38,630 bases of DNA from Gammaproteobacteria bacterium (lineage in GTDB: Bacteria; Pseudomonadota; Gammaproteobacteria; Ga0077536), in contig JAURHQ010000013.1 in the NCBI GenBank assembly GCA_030833185.1, positions 1 through 38,630 of the forward strand. Reading direction: 5' to 3'. This document shows positions 1-9,549 of this stretch, in pieces. The notes beneath the pieces are model-generated. The model was not told the DNA's origin, made no database searches, and was given only the letters and a program-made list of their open reading frames with translations. The position numbers and the translations under genes are program-made. Position 1 is the stretch's first letter; the number at the start of each line of letters is the position of its first letter.

Positions 1-310
1 TGAGCACCATGCCGGTATGGCCCTGCTGAACGAATGCGTTCACCCGAAATCTGCCGATGCCAGCAGGCGCGATGGCGAAGTTGCACTCCCTGGTCGCTTC
101 GTATTCCTTCAACTGACGGTCATTCATGATGGCATAGGTCAGCGCCTTGGTGTTCTCCGGGCTCAGCTTGGTTTTTGAGACCGGTGTGACCTTGCCATCC
201 ATTTTGATGGCGGGCGGAAAATCGACCGTGATGAACAGGTCCGATCCGCGTCGTTCTACCATCAGGCGGAGCAGGTCCCGCATGTATTTGATGGCCTGTT
301 CTCTTTCCAT
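1..310 (-). CDS. pilU: PilU, type IV pilus retraction ATPase paralogue (partial, N-terminal part)
   Basis: The gene runs off the left edge, so only the first 103 residues are visible. It starts at an ATG at 310 (MEREQAIKYMRDLL). The visible part is the PilT/PilU N-terminal PAS-like domain, with the family segments RRGSDLFITVDFPPAIKMDG and IGRFRVNAFVQQGHTGMVL. The latter is close to the matching stretch of PilT (ARFRVNAFNQNRGAG). The Walker motifs lie outside the window. PilU is a cytoplasmic hexameric ATPase that assists PilT in pulling in type IV pili during twitching. It lies 42 bases downstream of pilT on the same strand, the usual pilT-pilU order, so co-transcription is likely. PilU rather than a second PilT is inferred from position and from the divergent N-terminus. 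Confidence 0.9.
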   Translation of the reverse strand, partial: MEREQAIKYMRDLLRLMVERRGSDLFITVDFPPAIKMDGKVTPVSKTKLSPENTKALTYAIMNDRQLKEYEATRECNFAIAPAGIGRFRVNAFVQQGHTGMVL

Positions 311-352
311 AGCTCGTCTCCTGGCTCGGGGTTTCGCTGCCTGCGGATGACG

Positions 353-1387
353 CTAGAACAGGTCCTTGTTCTGCGCCTTGGTCTTGGCATCGGCGCGCGA
401 GACGACGCCACGCTGCACCAGACTTTGCAGGCACTGGTCCAGCGTCTGCATGCCAAACTGATGGCCGGTCTGAATGGCCGAGTACATCTGCGCAATCTTG
501 TTTTCCCGGATCAGGTTTCGGATGGCCGGGGTACCAATCATGATTTCATGCGCGGCGACGCGGCCGCCGCCGTTCTTTTTCAACAGGCTCTGTGAAATCA
601 CCGCGCGGAGCGATTCCGAAAGCATCGCCCGCACCATTTCCTTTTCGTCGGCCGGAAAGACGTCGACGATGCGGTCGATCGTTTTGGCCGCCGAACTGGT
701 GTGCAGGGTGCCGAACACCAGGTGACCCGTTTCGGCCGCGCTGAGCGCGAGGCGGATGGTTTCCAGGTCGCGCATTTCGCCCACCAGAATGGTGTCGGGG
801 TCCTCGCGAAGCGCTGAGCGCAGCGCCTGATTGAAGCCCAGCGTGTCCCGGTGCACTTCGCGCTGGTTGATCAGGCACTTCTTGCTCTGGTGAACGAACT
901 CGATGGGGTCCTCGATGGTCAGGATGTGGCCGTACTCGGTTTCGTTCTTATGGTTGACCATGGCCGCCAGCGTGGTCGACTTGCCCGAACCGGTCGGCCC
1001 CGTCACCAGCACCACGCCGCGCGGATAGTCGGCAATGTCCTTAAAAATAGCCGGCGCCTTCAGGTCTTCCAGCGACAGAATCTTGGACGGAATGGTCCGG
1101 AACACCGCGCCGGCGCCACGGTTCTGGTTAAACGCATTAACGCGAAAACGGGCGAGGCCGGGAATTTCGAAGGAGAAATCGCACTCCAGAAATTCCTCAT
1201 AGTCCTTGCGCTGCTTGTCGTTCATGATGTCGTAGACGAGATCATGAACATCCTTGTGTTCCATGGCCGGCAGGTTAATGCGACGCACGTCACCGTCTAC
1301 CCGAATCATGGGCGGCAGGCCGGCCGAAAGATGCAGGTCGGAGGCGCCGTTCTTGACGCTGAATGCCAGCAGCTCACCTATGTCCAT
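353..1387 (-). CDS. pilT: PilT, type IV pilus retraction motor ATPase
   Basis: PilT is the hexameric cytoplasmic ATPase that depolymerises type IV pili and so drives twitching. The protein shows Walker A GPTGSGKST (130-138), the Asp box TIEDPIEF, Walker B ILVGEMRD, the His box TGHLVFGTLHT and the C-terminal AIRNLIRE motif typical of PilT, so it looks fully functional. I chose the ATG at 1387: an AAGGAG ribosome-binding site at 1394-1399 sits 6 bases ahead of it, giving 344 residues, a normal PilT length. In-frame TTG and GTG codons just upstream overlap the ribosome-binding site or are too close to it. It is divergent from the yggS-proC gene and followed by pilU. Confidence 0.96.
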   Translation of the reverse strand: MDIGELLAFSVKNGASDLHLSAGLPPMIRVDGDVRRINLPAMEHKDVHDLVYDIMNDKQRKDYEEFLECDFSFEIPGLARFRVNAFNQNRGAGAVFRTIPSKILSLEDLKAPAIFKDIADYPRGVVLVTGPTGSGKSTTLAAMVNHKNETEYGHILTIEDPIEFVHQSKKCLINQREVHRDTLGFNQALRSALREDPDTILVGEMRDLETIRLALSAAETGHLVFGTLHTSSAAKTIDRIVDVFPADEKEMVRAMLSESLRAVISQSLLKKNGGGRVAAHEIMIGTPAIRNLIRENKIAQMYSAIQTGHQFGMQTLDQCLQSLVQRGVVSRADAKTKAQNKDLF

Positions 1388-1443
1388 CACCAACTCCTTT
1401 GTGCAATCTTTAGCTGCGGCAGATAGACCTCGCTATCCCCACT

Positions 1444-1458
1444 GCCCGCCTTGCGGGC
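1444..1458. other. Short GC-rich hairpin between pilT and yggS-proC
   Basis: GCCCGC (1444-1449), a 3-base loop and GCGGGC (1453-1458) form a perfect 6-bp stem in the 143-base divergent gap. It has no T-tract on either side, so it does not look like a terminator. It may lie in the pilT leader or between the two promoters. No convincing -35/-10 pair could be assigned in this gap. Confidence 0.35.
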
Positions 1459-1530
1459 GGCAAATCTGGCAAGCCACGCGCAAAACCGTCATGAGCACCC
1501 ACTATCCGACGCAGTATAGCCCTCACGCCG

Positions 1531-3105
1531 GTGACCCCAGTGCCTGAGGCTGGCGCCGCGCTTGCGCAGGTCAGGGCCGCGATCGCGGCCGCCGCCGACG
1601 CGGGCCACCGGGCGCCAGCGCAGATCGCCCTGCTCGCCGTTAGCAAGCGCCAGTCCCCCGCCGCGATTCGCGCGCTAGCCGCGTGCGGGCAGCAGGCCTT
1701 TGGCGAAAACTACCTGCAGGAAGCCTTGAGCAAGCAGGCGGCGCTTGCCGACTTGCCACTCACCTGGCACTTCATCGGCCGAATTCAGCGAAACAAGACC
1801 CGCGATCTCGCAAAATCGTTTGACTGGGTGCACACCATCGACCGCCCGGAAATCGCGCAGCGCCTGAGCGCGCAGCGGCCACCCGAGCTGGGACCCTTGC
1901 AGTGCCTGATTGAAGTTAATGTTAGCGCCGAAGCCAGCAAGGGCGGCGTGTCACCCGCAGATCTGCCGGCGCTGGCCCAGCTGGTTGCGACGCTGGACGG
2001 CCTTCAGCTTCGGGGCCTGATGTGTTTACCCGCCCCGGCGGAGGACTTTGCCGCGCAGCGGCTGGCCTTCCGTCAGCTACGGCAACTGCGCGATGGGCTA
2101 AATCTGCCCGGGCTTGATGTGCTGTCGATGGGCACCTCGGCGGACTTCGCGGCGGCCATCGCCGAAGGCGCCACCCTGGTTCGAATCGGGACCGCGCTGT
2201 TCGGTGCGCGCGAGCCCGAAGCGGCTAAAGTTCAGGGTGTTACACTCCAAAACGTATTCGAACGGCAGGAAAATGCGGAGATGAGCGACACGCTAGCCTT
2301 CATTGGCGCAGGCAACATGGGGCGCGCCATCATCGGCGGTCTGGTGCAGGGTGGATTGCCGGCTACGCAAATTCGCGTAGCCGACGCCGACCCGGCTGCC
2401 GTCAGCGGCCTCGCTGAAACGCAGGGTACGGTGAGTTGCGCCAACAATCTGGAGGCGGTCTCCGGTGCCTCCGTCGTGGTGCTCGCCGTCAAACCCCAGC
2501 AGATGCGCAGCGTCGTGACTGAACTCGCGCCCGCGCTGGCGGCCAGCCGCCCGCTGGTGCTGTCGATTGCGGCCGGGATCACCACCCAGGCGCTGGCCCA
2601 GTGGCTGGGCGGTGAGGCAGCAATCGTGCGCAGCATGCCCAATACGCCCGCCCTGATCCGGCAGGGGACCTCAGCGCTCTTTGCCAATCCGGCGGTGTCC
2701 TCTGCCCAACGGCGCCTGGCGGGCACCGTCATGGGCGCGGTCGGCAGGGTGCATTGGCTCGAAGATGAATCCCTGATGGACGCCGTAACCGCGCTTTCGG
2801 GCAGCGGGCCGGCCTATATTTTTCGCGTCATCGAGGCGCTGGAGGAGGCCGGGACTGCGCTCGGTCTGCCGCCGGCGTTGGCCCGGGCGCTGGCGCTTGA
2901 AACCACCGCCGGCGCCGGCGCGCTGGCGGCGGGCTCGACGTTTGCGCCTGGCGAACTGCGCGCGCAGGTAACTTCACGCGGTGGCACCACCGAACGCGCC
3001 CTCGCCGTGTTGAACGAAGGCGGGCTGGCGGGACTCTTTGCGCAAGCGCTGGTGGCCGCGCGCGACCGCTCCCGCAGTCTGGCTGAAGAGTTCGGACAGC
3101 CATGA
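1531..3105 (+). CDS. proC: YggS (PLP homeostasis) - ProC (pyrroline-5-carboxylate reductase) in-frame fusion
   Basis: One uninterrupted 524-codon frame holds two normally separate neighbours. Residues 1-about 232 are YggS/PLPBP, a fold-III PLP-binding homeostasis protein: LLAVSKRQ carries the likely PLP lysine (K39), followed by FGENYLQE, WHFIGRIQ, LMCLPAP and SMGTSADF. From Met251 (ATG at 2281) comes a complete 274-residue ProC with the Rossmann start AFIGAGNMG and the signature ALSGSGPAYIF plus ALEEAG. ProC reduces pyrroline-5-carboxylate to proline with NAD(P)H. The joining stretch, about residues 233-250, looks like translated intergenic DNA: a GCGGAG motif directly precedes ATG 2281, and an extended -10-like TGTTACACT lies at 2238-2246. 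ProC may therefore also be made alone. The start is a GTG at 1531 with no clear ribosome-binding site. The alternatives are a lost yggS stop codon or a sequence error. The gene overlaps yggT by ATGA. Confidence 0.9.
   Translation: MTPVPEAGAALAQVRAAIAAAADAGHRAPAQIALLAVSKRQSPAAIRALAACGQQAFGENYLQEALSKQAALADLPLTWHFIGRIQRNKTRDLAKSFDWVHTIDRPEIAQRLSAQRPPELGPLQCLIEVNVSAEASKGGVSPADLPALAQLVATLDGLQLRGLMCLPAPAEDFAAQRLAFRQLRQLRDGLNLPGLDVLSMGTSADFAAAIAEGATLVRIGTALFGAREPEAAKVQGVTLQNVFERQENAEMSDTLAFIGAGNMGRAIIGGLVQGGLPATQIRVADADPAAVSGLAETQGTVSCANNLEAVSGASVVVLAVKPQQMRSVVTELAPALAASRPLVLSIAAGITTQALAQWLGGEAAIVRSMPNTPALIRQGTSALFANPAVSSAQRRLAGTVMGAVGRVHWLEDESLMDAVTALSGSGPAYIFRVIEALEEAGTALGLPPALARALALETTAGAGALAAGSTFAPGELRAQVTSRGGTTERALAVLNEGGLAGLFAQALVAARDRSRSLAEEFGQP
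2238..2246 (+). promoter_or_regulatory. Possible internal extended -10 promoter for proC
   Basis: TG (2238-2239), one base, then TACACT (2241-2246) resembles an extended -10 element (TGnTATAAT; 4 of 6 in the hexamer). It lies in the linker between the YggS and ProC parts, and a start near 2253 would give a leader of about 28 bases ahead of ATG 2281. No good -35 is visible. This is inference from a short match. Confidence 0.25.
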
Positions 3106-3677
3106 ACGGGGGCTACTTTGCGCCAGCCGCCGTGTTCGTGCTGGACACGGCCTTCGGGCTGTTCATCGGGGCGGTGATGCTGCGGCTGCTCCTGCAGTGG
3201 GTGCGCGCCGACTTCTACAACCCGCTCTCGCAGGCCATCGTCAAACTGACCAACCCGCTGTTGCGGCCGCTTCGCCGCTATATCCCGGCCCTCGGCCGAG
3301 TCGACACGGCCAGTGTGGTGTTAATAGTGGTGCTGCAGGTGGTCAATCTCTGGTTGGCGATTGCAATCAGCGGCGGCGGCGGGGCCATCGGCGGCCTGCT
3401 GGTCATGTCGTTCGCTGCCTTGCTGAGCAAACTGCTTTATCTGTACACCTTCGCCATTTTTGTGCAGGTCATCGCAAGCTGGGTATCGCCGGGCGGCCGT
3501 TCCGCGGCGCTTGATCTGGTGGACTCCCTGACCGAGCCGCTACTCCGCCCCCTGCAACGACGCCTACCGCCGCTGGGCGGCCTTGATCTGTCGCCCATGC
3601 TGGCCCTAATGCTGCTGCAAGTGGCGCTGATGCTGGTGGTCGCGCCCTTACGCGACCTCGGCGTTTCGCTGCTCTAG
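3102..3677 (+). CDS. yggT: YggT family integral membrane protein
   Basis: A 191-residue membrane protein with two YggT repeats. Each contains the family pattern of a hydrophobic helix followed by a PL-RP-RR turn: TNPLLRPLRRYIPALG near residue 50 and TEPLLRPLQRRLPPLGG near residue 150. About four to five hydrophobic segments are visible. The family is linked to osmotic shock tolerance and to cell-division or membrane-organising roles in other bacteria and plastids, but its molecular activity is not settled. The ATG overlaps the stop of the preceding gene (ATGA), so translation is coupled. The order yggS-proC-yggT-yggU is widely conserved. Confidence 0.93.
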   Translation: MNGGYFAPAAVFVLDTAFGLFIGAVMLRLLLQWVRADFYNPLSQAIVKLTNPLLRPLRRYIPALGRVDTASVVLIVVLQVVNLWLAIAISGGGGAIGGLLVMSFAALLSKLLYLYTFAIFVQVIASWVSPGGRSAALDLVDSLTEPLLRPLQRRLPPLGGLDLSPMLALMLLQVALMLVVAPLRDLGVSLL

Positions 3678-3694
3678 CTGCCGTCCGCGCGACG

Positions 3695-4021
3695 GTGGGC
3701 CCGGGCAACTGGTACGAGTGGCGCGAGCAGGCTCTGATCCTGCATCTACGGGTGCAACCCAGAGCGCAACGGGACCTGATCGACGGCCTGCACGGGCAAC
3801 GGCTGCGGGTGCGCTTGCAGGCCCCGCCCGTCGACGACCAGGCCAACGAGGCGCTGGTCCTTTTGCTGAGCAAATCTTTCGGCGTGCCACGCCACGCGGT
3901 CAGCCTGCTTCAGGGCGACAAGCGCCGGGAGAAAACCGTGCGCATCCAGCCGGGTCAGCCATTACCTGACTGGTTTGTGTTGCTCGCCGGCGCGGTTGCA
4001 GCCCCGGCAAGCAGTCTTTAG
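3695..4021 (+). CDS. yggU: YggU / DUF167 family protein
   Basis: A 108-residue DUF167 protein with the family segments LRVQPRAQRDLI, LRVRLQAPPVDDQANEAL and the Lys-rich LLQGDKRREKTVRI. It is a small alpha/beta cytoplasmic protein of unknown function. The start is a GTG at 3695, 17 bases after the yggT stop. No strong ribosome-binding site is visible and there is no in-frame ATG nearby, so the exact start is uncertain. It is probably the last of the yggS-proC-yggT-yggU group, 50 bases ahead of metX. Confidence 0.88.
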   Translation: MGPGNWYEWREQALILHLRVQPRAQRDLIDGLHGQRLRVRLQAPPVDDQANEALVLLLSKSFGVPRHAVSLLQGDKRREKTVRIQPGQPLPDWFVLLAGAVAAPASSL

Positions 4022-4071
4022 ACTCGCCGGCCCGCCTCGTTTTCCGGCAAAAACCCGCAAATATCCCCTGA

Positions 4072-5226
4072 ATGCCCAGCCCCTTCCCCCCTGACAGCGT
4101 TGGCCTGGTCGTTCCGCAACGCATGCGCTTCGAGGAGCCACTGGAACTTGCCTCCGGCGCCTGCCTGCCGCATTACGAGCTGGTCTACGAAACCTACGGC
4201 GAGCTCAACGCAGCACGGGACAACGCGGTGCTGATTTGTCACGCGCTCAGCGGGGACCACCACGCCGCCGGCTACCACAGCGACGACGACCGACGGCCGG
4301 GCTGGTGGGATAACCTGATCGGGCCGGGGCGACCGCTCGACACGCGGCGGTTCTTTGTGGTCTGCCCCAACAATCTGGGCGGCTGCGCCGGGTCGACGGG
4401 CCCCCTGTCGGTCGATCCCGCGAGCGGCCAGCGCTACGGCCCGGACTTCCCCATTGTGACCGTTGGCGACTGGGTGCTTAGTCAGGCGCGGCTTGCGGAT
4501 CGGCTGGACATCGAACGTTGGGCGGCGGTGATAGGTGGCAGTCTGGGCGGCATGCAGGCCCTGCAATGGGCGGTCGATTTTCCCGAACGTGTGCGGCATG
4601 CGCTGGTCATTGCCGCAGCGCCCAGCCTGACCACGCAGAACATCGCGTTCAACGAGGTCGCCCGGCACGCTATTCGCTCCGACCCGGACTTTCACGGCGG
4701 GCGCTATTACGAGCACGATGCGGTGCCGGCCACCGGCCTGCGGCTGGCGCGCATGCTGGGACATATCACCTATCTGTCAGACGATGTGCTGATGGCGCGT
4801 TTCGGGCGCGAATTGCGCGACGGCAAGCTGAACTTCGGCTACGACGTGGAGTTTGAAATCGAAAGCTACCTGCGGCATCAGGGCGAGTCCTTCGTCAAAC
4901 GCTTTGATGCGAACACCTACCTGCTGATGACCAAATCGCTGGACTACTTCGATCCTGCCGCCCATGCCCCGGAGCACTCGCTGAGCAAGGCGCTGGCGCA
5001 AACCTCGGCCGAATTTCTGGTCGTCTCGTTCAGCAGCGACTGGCGCTTCTCGCCGGCCCGCTCGCGCGAAATCGTGCGGGCGCTGCTCGATGCCGACCGC
5101 GACGTCAGCTATGTCGAGGTTGAGTCCGAGCAGGGTCACGACTCCTTCCTGCTGGAAGTCCCGCTCTACCATCAGGTGCTACGCACCTATTTCGCCAACA
5201 TCCCGCTGGCGGGCAGCCCGCCGTGA
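4072..5226 (+). CDS. metX: MetX homoserine O-acyltransferase
   Basis: An alpha/beta-hydrolase-fold enzyme of 384 residues that activates homoserine by O-acylation, the entry to methionine synthesis. The nucleophile elbow GGSLGGM puts the catalytic serine at about 157. The other triad members are probably the Asp in SSDWRFSP (about 323) and the His in SEQGHDSF (about 356). The conserved CHALSGDHH oxyanion-region segment and [12 protein letters not shown] are present. Whether acetyl-CoA or succinyl-CoA is used cannot be read reliably here, since many proteobacterial MetX proteins prefer succinyl-CoA. It overlaps metW by four bases, the usual metXW pairing. The ATG at 4072 matches the family N-terminus. 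Confidence 0.95.
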   Translation: MPSPFPPDSVGLVVPQRMRFEEPLELASGACLPHYELVYETYGELNAARDNAVLICHALSGDHHAAGYHSDDDRRPGWWDNLIGPGRPLDTRRFFVVCPNNLGGCAGSTGPLSVDPASGQRYGPDFPIVTVGDWVLSQARLADRLDIERWAAVIGGSLGGMQALQWAVDFPERVRHALVIAAAPSLTTQNIAFNEVARHAIRSDPDFHGGRYYEHDAVPATGLRLARMLGHITYLSDDVLMARFGRELRDGKLNFGYDVEFEIESYLRHQGESFVKRFDANTYLLMTKSLDYFDPAAHAPEHSLSKALAQTSAEFLVVSFSSDWRFSPARSREIVRALLDADRDVSYVEVESEQGHDSFLLEVPLYHQVLRTYFANIPLAGSPP

Positions 5227-5837
5227 GTTTGCGCGAAGAACAGGCGCTGATTGCCGGCTGGATTCGTGACGGTAGCCGGGTGCTCGACCTTGGCTGCGGC
5301 GACGGCACTTTGCTGGCGCATCTGCAGACCGGCGGCGGGGTGACAGGCTATGGCATCGAAATCGACCCCGAAAACATCCTGCGTTGCCTCGAACGCGGCG
5401 TGAATGTCATTCAGTCCGACCTCAATCGCGGCCTGTCCGATTTCGACGACGACTCCTTCGACTACGTCGTCATGACGCAAACGCTGCAGGCGATGCGCTT
5501 TCCAAACCTCGTGCTGCGGGAGATGCTTCGGGTGGGGCGCGAGGCCATCGTCACCTTTCCCAATTTCGGGCATTGGCGGTGTCGCTTACAGGTGCTCGGG
5601 GGGCGCATGCCCGTCACCCGTCACCTGCCCAGTACCTGGTATGACACCGCCAATATCCATATGTGCACCCTGCGGGACTTTGAAGCCCTGTGCGCCGCCG
5701 AGGGCTTCGACATCCTCGAGCGGGCGGCGCTGGATACCGAGCACCGCACGACGCCCTTGATGACGCTGCTGCCCAACTGGCTGGCCGAAATCGCGCTTTA
5801 CCGCTTCCGGAAAAGCCCCGGGGCTCAGTCGCGGTAG
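5223..5837 (+). CDS. metW: MetW, methyltransferase-fold partner of MetX
   Basis: A 204-residue class I methyltransferase-fold protein with the SAM-binding loop [12 protein letters not shown] (20-31), the acidic end of strand 2 in GIEIDPE, and the MetW-specific FPNFGHWR and [12 protein letters not shown]. MetW pairs with MetX and is needed for its full activity in several proteobacteria; a methylated substrate is not known. It starts at GTG 5223 inside the metX stop (GTGA overlap), so the two are translationally coupled. Its last 13 bases overlap the convergent exonuclease III gene. Confidence 0.95.
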   Translation: MSLREEQALIAGWIRDGSRVLDLGCGDGTLLAHLQTGGGVTGYGIEIDPENILRCLERGVNVIQSDLNRGLSDFDDDSFDYVVMTQTLQAMRFPNLVLREMLRVGREAIVTFPNFGHWRCRLQVLGGRMPVTRHLPSTWYDTANIHMCTLRDFEALCAAEGFDILERAALDTEHRTTPLMTLLPNWLAEIALYRFRKSPGAQSR

Positions 5838-6613
5838 TCCACCAAGGCCCCGGTGTAGTCGATAGTCAGCGGGGCATGGTCCGAGAACTGCTCCTCGGTG
5901 TACACCGCGGCCGCGGCAATCCGCTCGCGCAGGCCGGGACTCACCACGTGATAGTCAATTCGCCAGCCGACGTTCTTGGCCCGAGCAGCGCCGCGGTTTG
6001 ACCACCAGGTGTACTGGTCGGGCGCCTGATTGACGACGCGAAACGCATCCACGAAGCCGACTTCCTCGAACAGGGTGTCCAGCCAAGCCCGCTCTTCGGG
6101 CAGAAAACCCGAATTTTTCTGGTTGGAGCGCCAGTTCTTGAGGTCGATGGGGCGATGCGCGATGTTCCAGTCACCGCAGAGCACATACTCGCGGGGCTGC
6201 GTGCGCCACTCGCGCAGTACGGGCATGAAGCGCGCCAGAAAATCGAACTTCGCCGCCTGACGCTCGGGGCTGGAAGAGCCTGAGGGCAGATACAGCGACG
6301 CCACGCTGAGGCGCCCGAAGTCCAGCTGCAGATAGCGCCCTTCACGGTCAAAGTCCGACCACTCGAGCCCGCGCACCACACGGTCGGGCGCGGTGCGGCT
6401 GAATACCGCCACCCCGCTGTAGCCCGGCTTTTCGGCGTCCTCAAAAAACGCATGCCAGCCCGGCGGGGCGGCCAGTTCGAGGTCGAGTTGGGCGATCTGG
6501 GCTTTTGTTTCCTGCAAGCAGACCAGGTCGGCATCTTGCGCCTCAAGCCAGCGGTAGAAGCCTTTGCGATGAGCGGCACGGATGCCGTTGCAGTTCAGGG
6601 TAATTATTCGCAT
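5825..6613 (-). CDS. xthA: Exonuclease III / AP endonuclease (XthA type) at the crc position
   Basis: A 262-residue EEP-superfamily nuclease that repairs abasic sites and trims DNA 3' ends. All catalytic positions are visible: N9 in NCNGIR, E35 in LQETKA, Y107 in SLYLPSG, D147 and N149 in CGDWNIAH, D218 in GWRIDYHV, and D243/H244 in FSDHAP. In pseudomonads the gene divergent from pyrE is crc, an ExoIII homologue that has lost these residues and acts in catabolite repression. Here the same place holds a complete active site, so nuclease is the safer call. The ATG at 6613 gives the standard MRIITLN N-terminus. The 3' end overlaps metW by 13 bases, convergently. Confidence 0.92.
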   Translation of the reverse strand: MRIITLNCNGIRAAHRKGFYRWLEAQDADLVCLQETKAQIAQLDLELAAPPGWHAFFEDAEKPGYSGVAVFSRTAPDRVVRGLEWSDFDREGRYLQLDFGRLSVASLYLPSGSSSPERQAAKFDFLARFMPVLREWRTQPREYVLCGDWNIAHRPIDLKNWRSNQKNSGFLPEERAWLDTLFEEVGFVDAFRVVNQAPDQYTWWSNRGAARAKNVGWRIDYHVVSPGLRERIAAAAVYTEEQFSDHAPLTIDYTGALVDYRD

Positions 6614-6698
6614 CTCTTTGCTCGTGAGTCTGGCTGACCGTAGGAAGCGTGGCCCGGGCTGACTATGATAGCGGGAGGATCCTTTCTCCGAGCATCAC

Positions 6699-7340
6699 AT
6701 GCTGCCGTATCAACAGTCTTTCATCGAATTTGCGCTCGCGCGCAAAGCGCTGCGCTTTGGGAGTTTCACGCTCAAATCGGGCCGCCAGAGCCCCTATTTC
6801 TTCAACACTGGCGTATTTGATTCAGGCAGCGCACTGCGCCGGCTGGGTGAGGCCTATGCGGCCGCGCTGGTCGCGTCCGGCCTTGAGTTCGACATGCTGT
6901 TTGGCCCCGCCTACAAAGGCATCCCGCTGGGCGCCGCGATTGCCATTGCGCTCGACCGGGACCATGGACGGGACGTACCTTTTTGTTTCAACCGCAAGGA
7001 AGCCAAAGACCACGGCGAAGGCGGAACCACCCTGGGCGCGCCGCTGGGGGGCCGCGTGGTGATTGTGGACGACGTCATTTCGGCAGGAACCTCGGTTAAT
7101 GAGTCAGTCGCGATTATCCTCGACGCAGGCGCCACGCCGGCCGGCGTTCTGATCTCGCTGGATCGTCAGGAACGGGGCCAGGGCGAGCGCTCGGCCGCGC
7201 AGGAAGTGCGCGAGCGGCATGGCATTCCGGTATTCAGCATCATCGCGCTGACGCAGATCGTGGAGTATCTCGACCTGCAGGGCGATCAGGCTGAACTCTT
7301 GTCCGCGGTTGCTGCCTATCGTCAGCACTATGGGGCCTAG
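6699..7340 (+). CDS. pyrE: PyrE, orotate phosphoribosyltransferase
   Basis: A 213-residue enzyme joining orotate to PRPP to give OMP, the fifth step of pyrimidine synthesis. The PRPP-binding loop [13 protein letters not shown] is intact, as are the N-terminal substrate segment [14 protein letters not shown] and the mobile catalytic loop [13 protein letters not shown]. Length is normal for the gammaproteobacterial enzyme. It starts at ATG 6699. A GGGAGG lies about 20 bases upstream, too far to be a standard ribosome-binding site, so initiation signals are weak. A TATGAT at 6664-6669 could be a -10 hexamer, but I see no matching -35. It is divergent from the exonuclease gene. Confidence 0.96.
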   Translation: MLPYQQSFIEFALARKALRFGSFTLKSGRQSPYFFNTGVFDSGSALRRLGEAYAAALVASGLEFDMLFGPAYKGIPLGAAIAIALDRDHGRDVPFCFNRKEAKDHGEGGTTLGAPLGGRVVIVDDVISAGTSVNESVAIILDAGATPAGVLISLDRQERGQGERSAAQEVRERHGIPVFSIIALTQIVEYLDLQGDQAELLSAVAAYRQHYGA

Positions 7341-7373
7341 CCGACACCAGGCGTTCCGATTGGAGATCAGCAC

Positions 7374-8030
7374 ATGATGAGCGTCCATTCAGATAGCGGT
7401 ACGGGCCAGCGGCCGACAGCGATCATGCTTATGCTGGTCCTTGCGGTGCTTCCGCTGAGCGCTCTCGCCGGCATCAAATGCTGGACCAACGCCGAAGGGG
7501 TGCGCGAATGTGGCAACGTCGTGCCGCCCGAGTACGCCCAGCAGGGCCACGAGGAACGCTCCAAACGCGGGTTCACGACGGACGTCACCGGCAAGGCCAA
7601 ATCGATAGAAGAAGTCGAGACCGAGCGGCGGGCGCGGGAGGCGGCCGAAGCTTCCGCCGCCAAGCAGGCGGCGGAAGCCAAAAAACAGGCGGAACTCGAC
7701 CGCGTGCTGCTGGCGACCTTCGCCTCTGAGGACGACATCAACATGGCGCGCGACGGGCAACTCGCCAACATCGAGTCGCAGATCAAGATCACCCGCGAAC
7801 ACATCAAGAAGCTCGACCAATCGCTCGACGGCATGATCGCGACCGCGGCGGAGCACGAAAAGCGCGGCCACACAGTCAGCGCGGATTTGCGCAAAGGTAT
7901 CGAGGAAACCCGTCGTCAGATCGAAGACGAAAGCACGTTCATCAAGAACCGGCTGGCAGAAGGGGAAAAAATCAAAGCGAAGTTCGAGGCAGATCTGGCC
8001 CGCTTCCGCGAACTCCGCGCAGCCAGATAG
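7374..8030 (+). CDS. DUF4124-like envelope protein with coiled coil, function unknown
   Basis: A 218-residue protein. Residues 1-32 contain a hydrophobic stretch (AIMLMLVLAVLPLSALAG) that reads as a signal peptide or N-terminal anchor. Next comes a short DUF4124-like segment, IKCWTNAEGVRECGNVVPPE, with two cysteines that could form a disulfide. The rest is highly charged, Ala/Glu/Lys-rich and helical with a coiled-coil look, ending in FEADLARFRELRAAR. It is probably periplasmic. A GGAGA at 7362-7366 is well placed for ATG 7374; a second ATG follows at once. It lies 33 bases after pyrE, probably in the same transcript, and is convergent with slmA. I cannot name a function. Confidence 0.82.
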   Translation: MMSVHSDSGTGQRPTAIMLMLVLAVLPLSALAGIKCWTNAEGVRECGNVVPPEYAQQGHEERSKRGFTTDVTGKAKSIEEVETERRAREAAEASAAKQAAEAKKQAELDRVLLATFASEDDINMARDGQLANIESQIKITREHIKKLDQSLDGMIATAAEHEKRGHTVSADLRKGIEETRRQIEDESTFIKNRLAEGEKIKAKFEADLARFRELRAAR

Positions 8031-8038
8031 CCCGCTGT

Positions 8039-9549
<1,511 letters not shown>

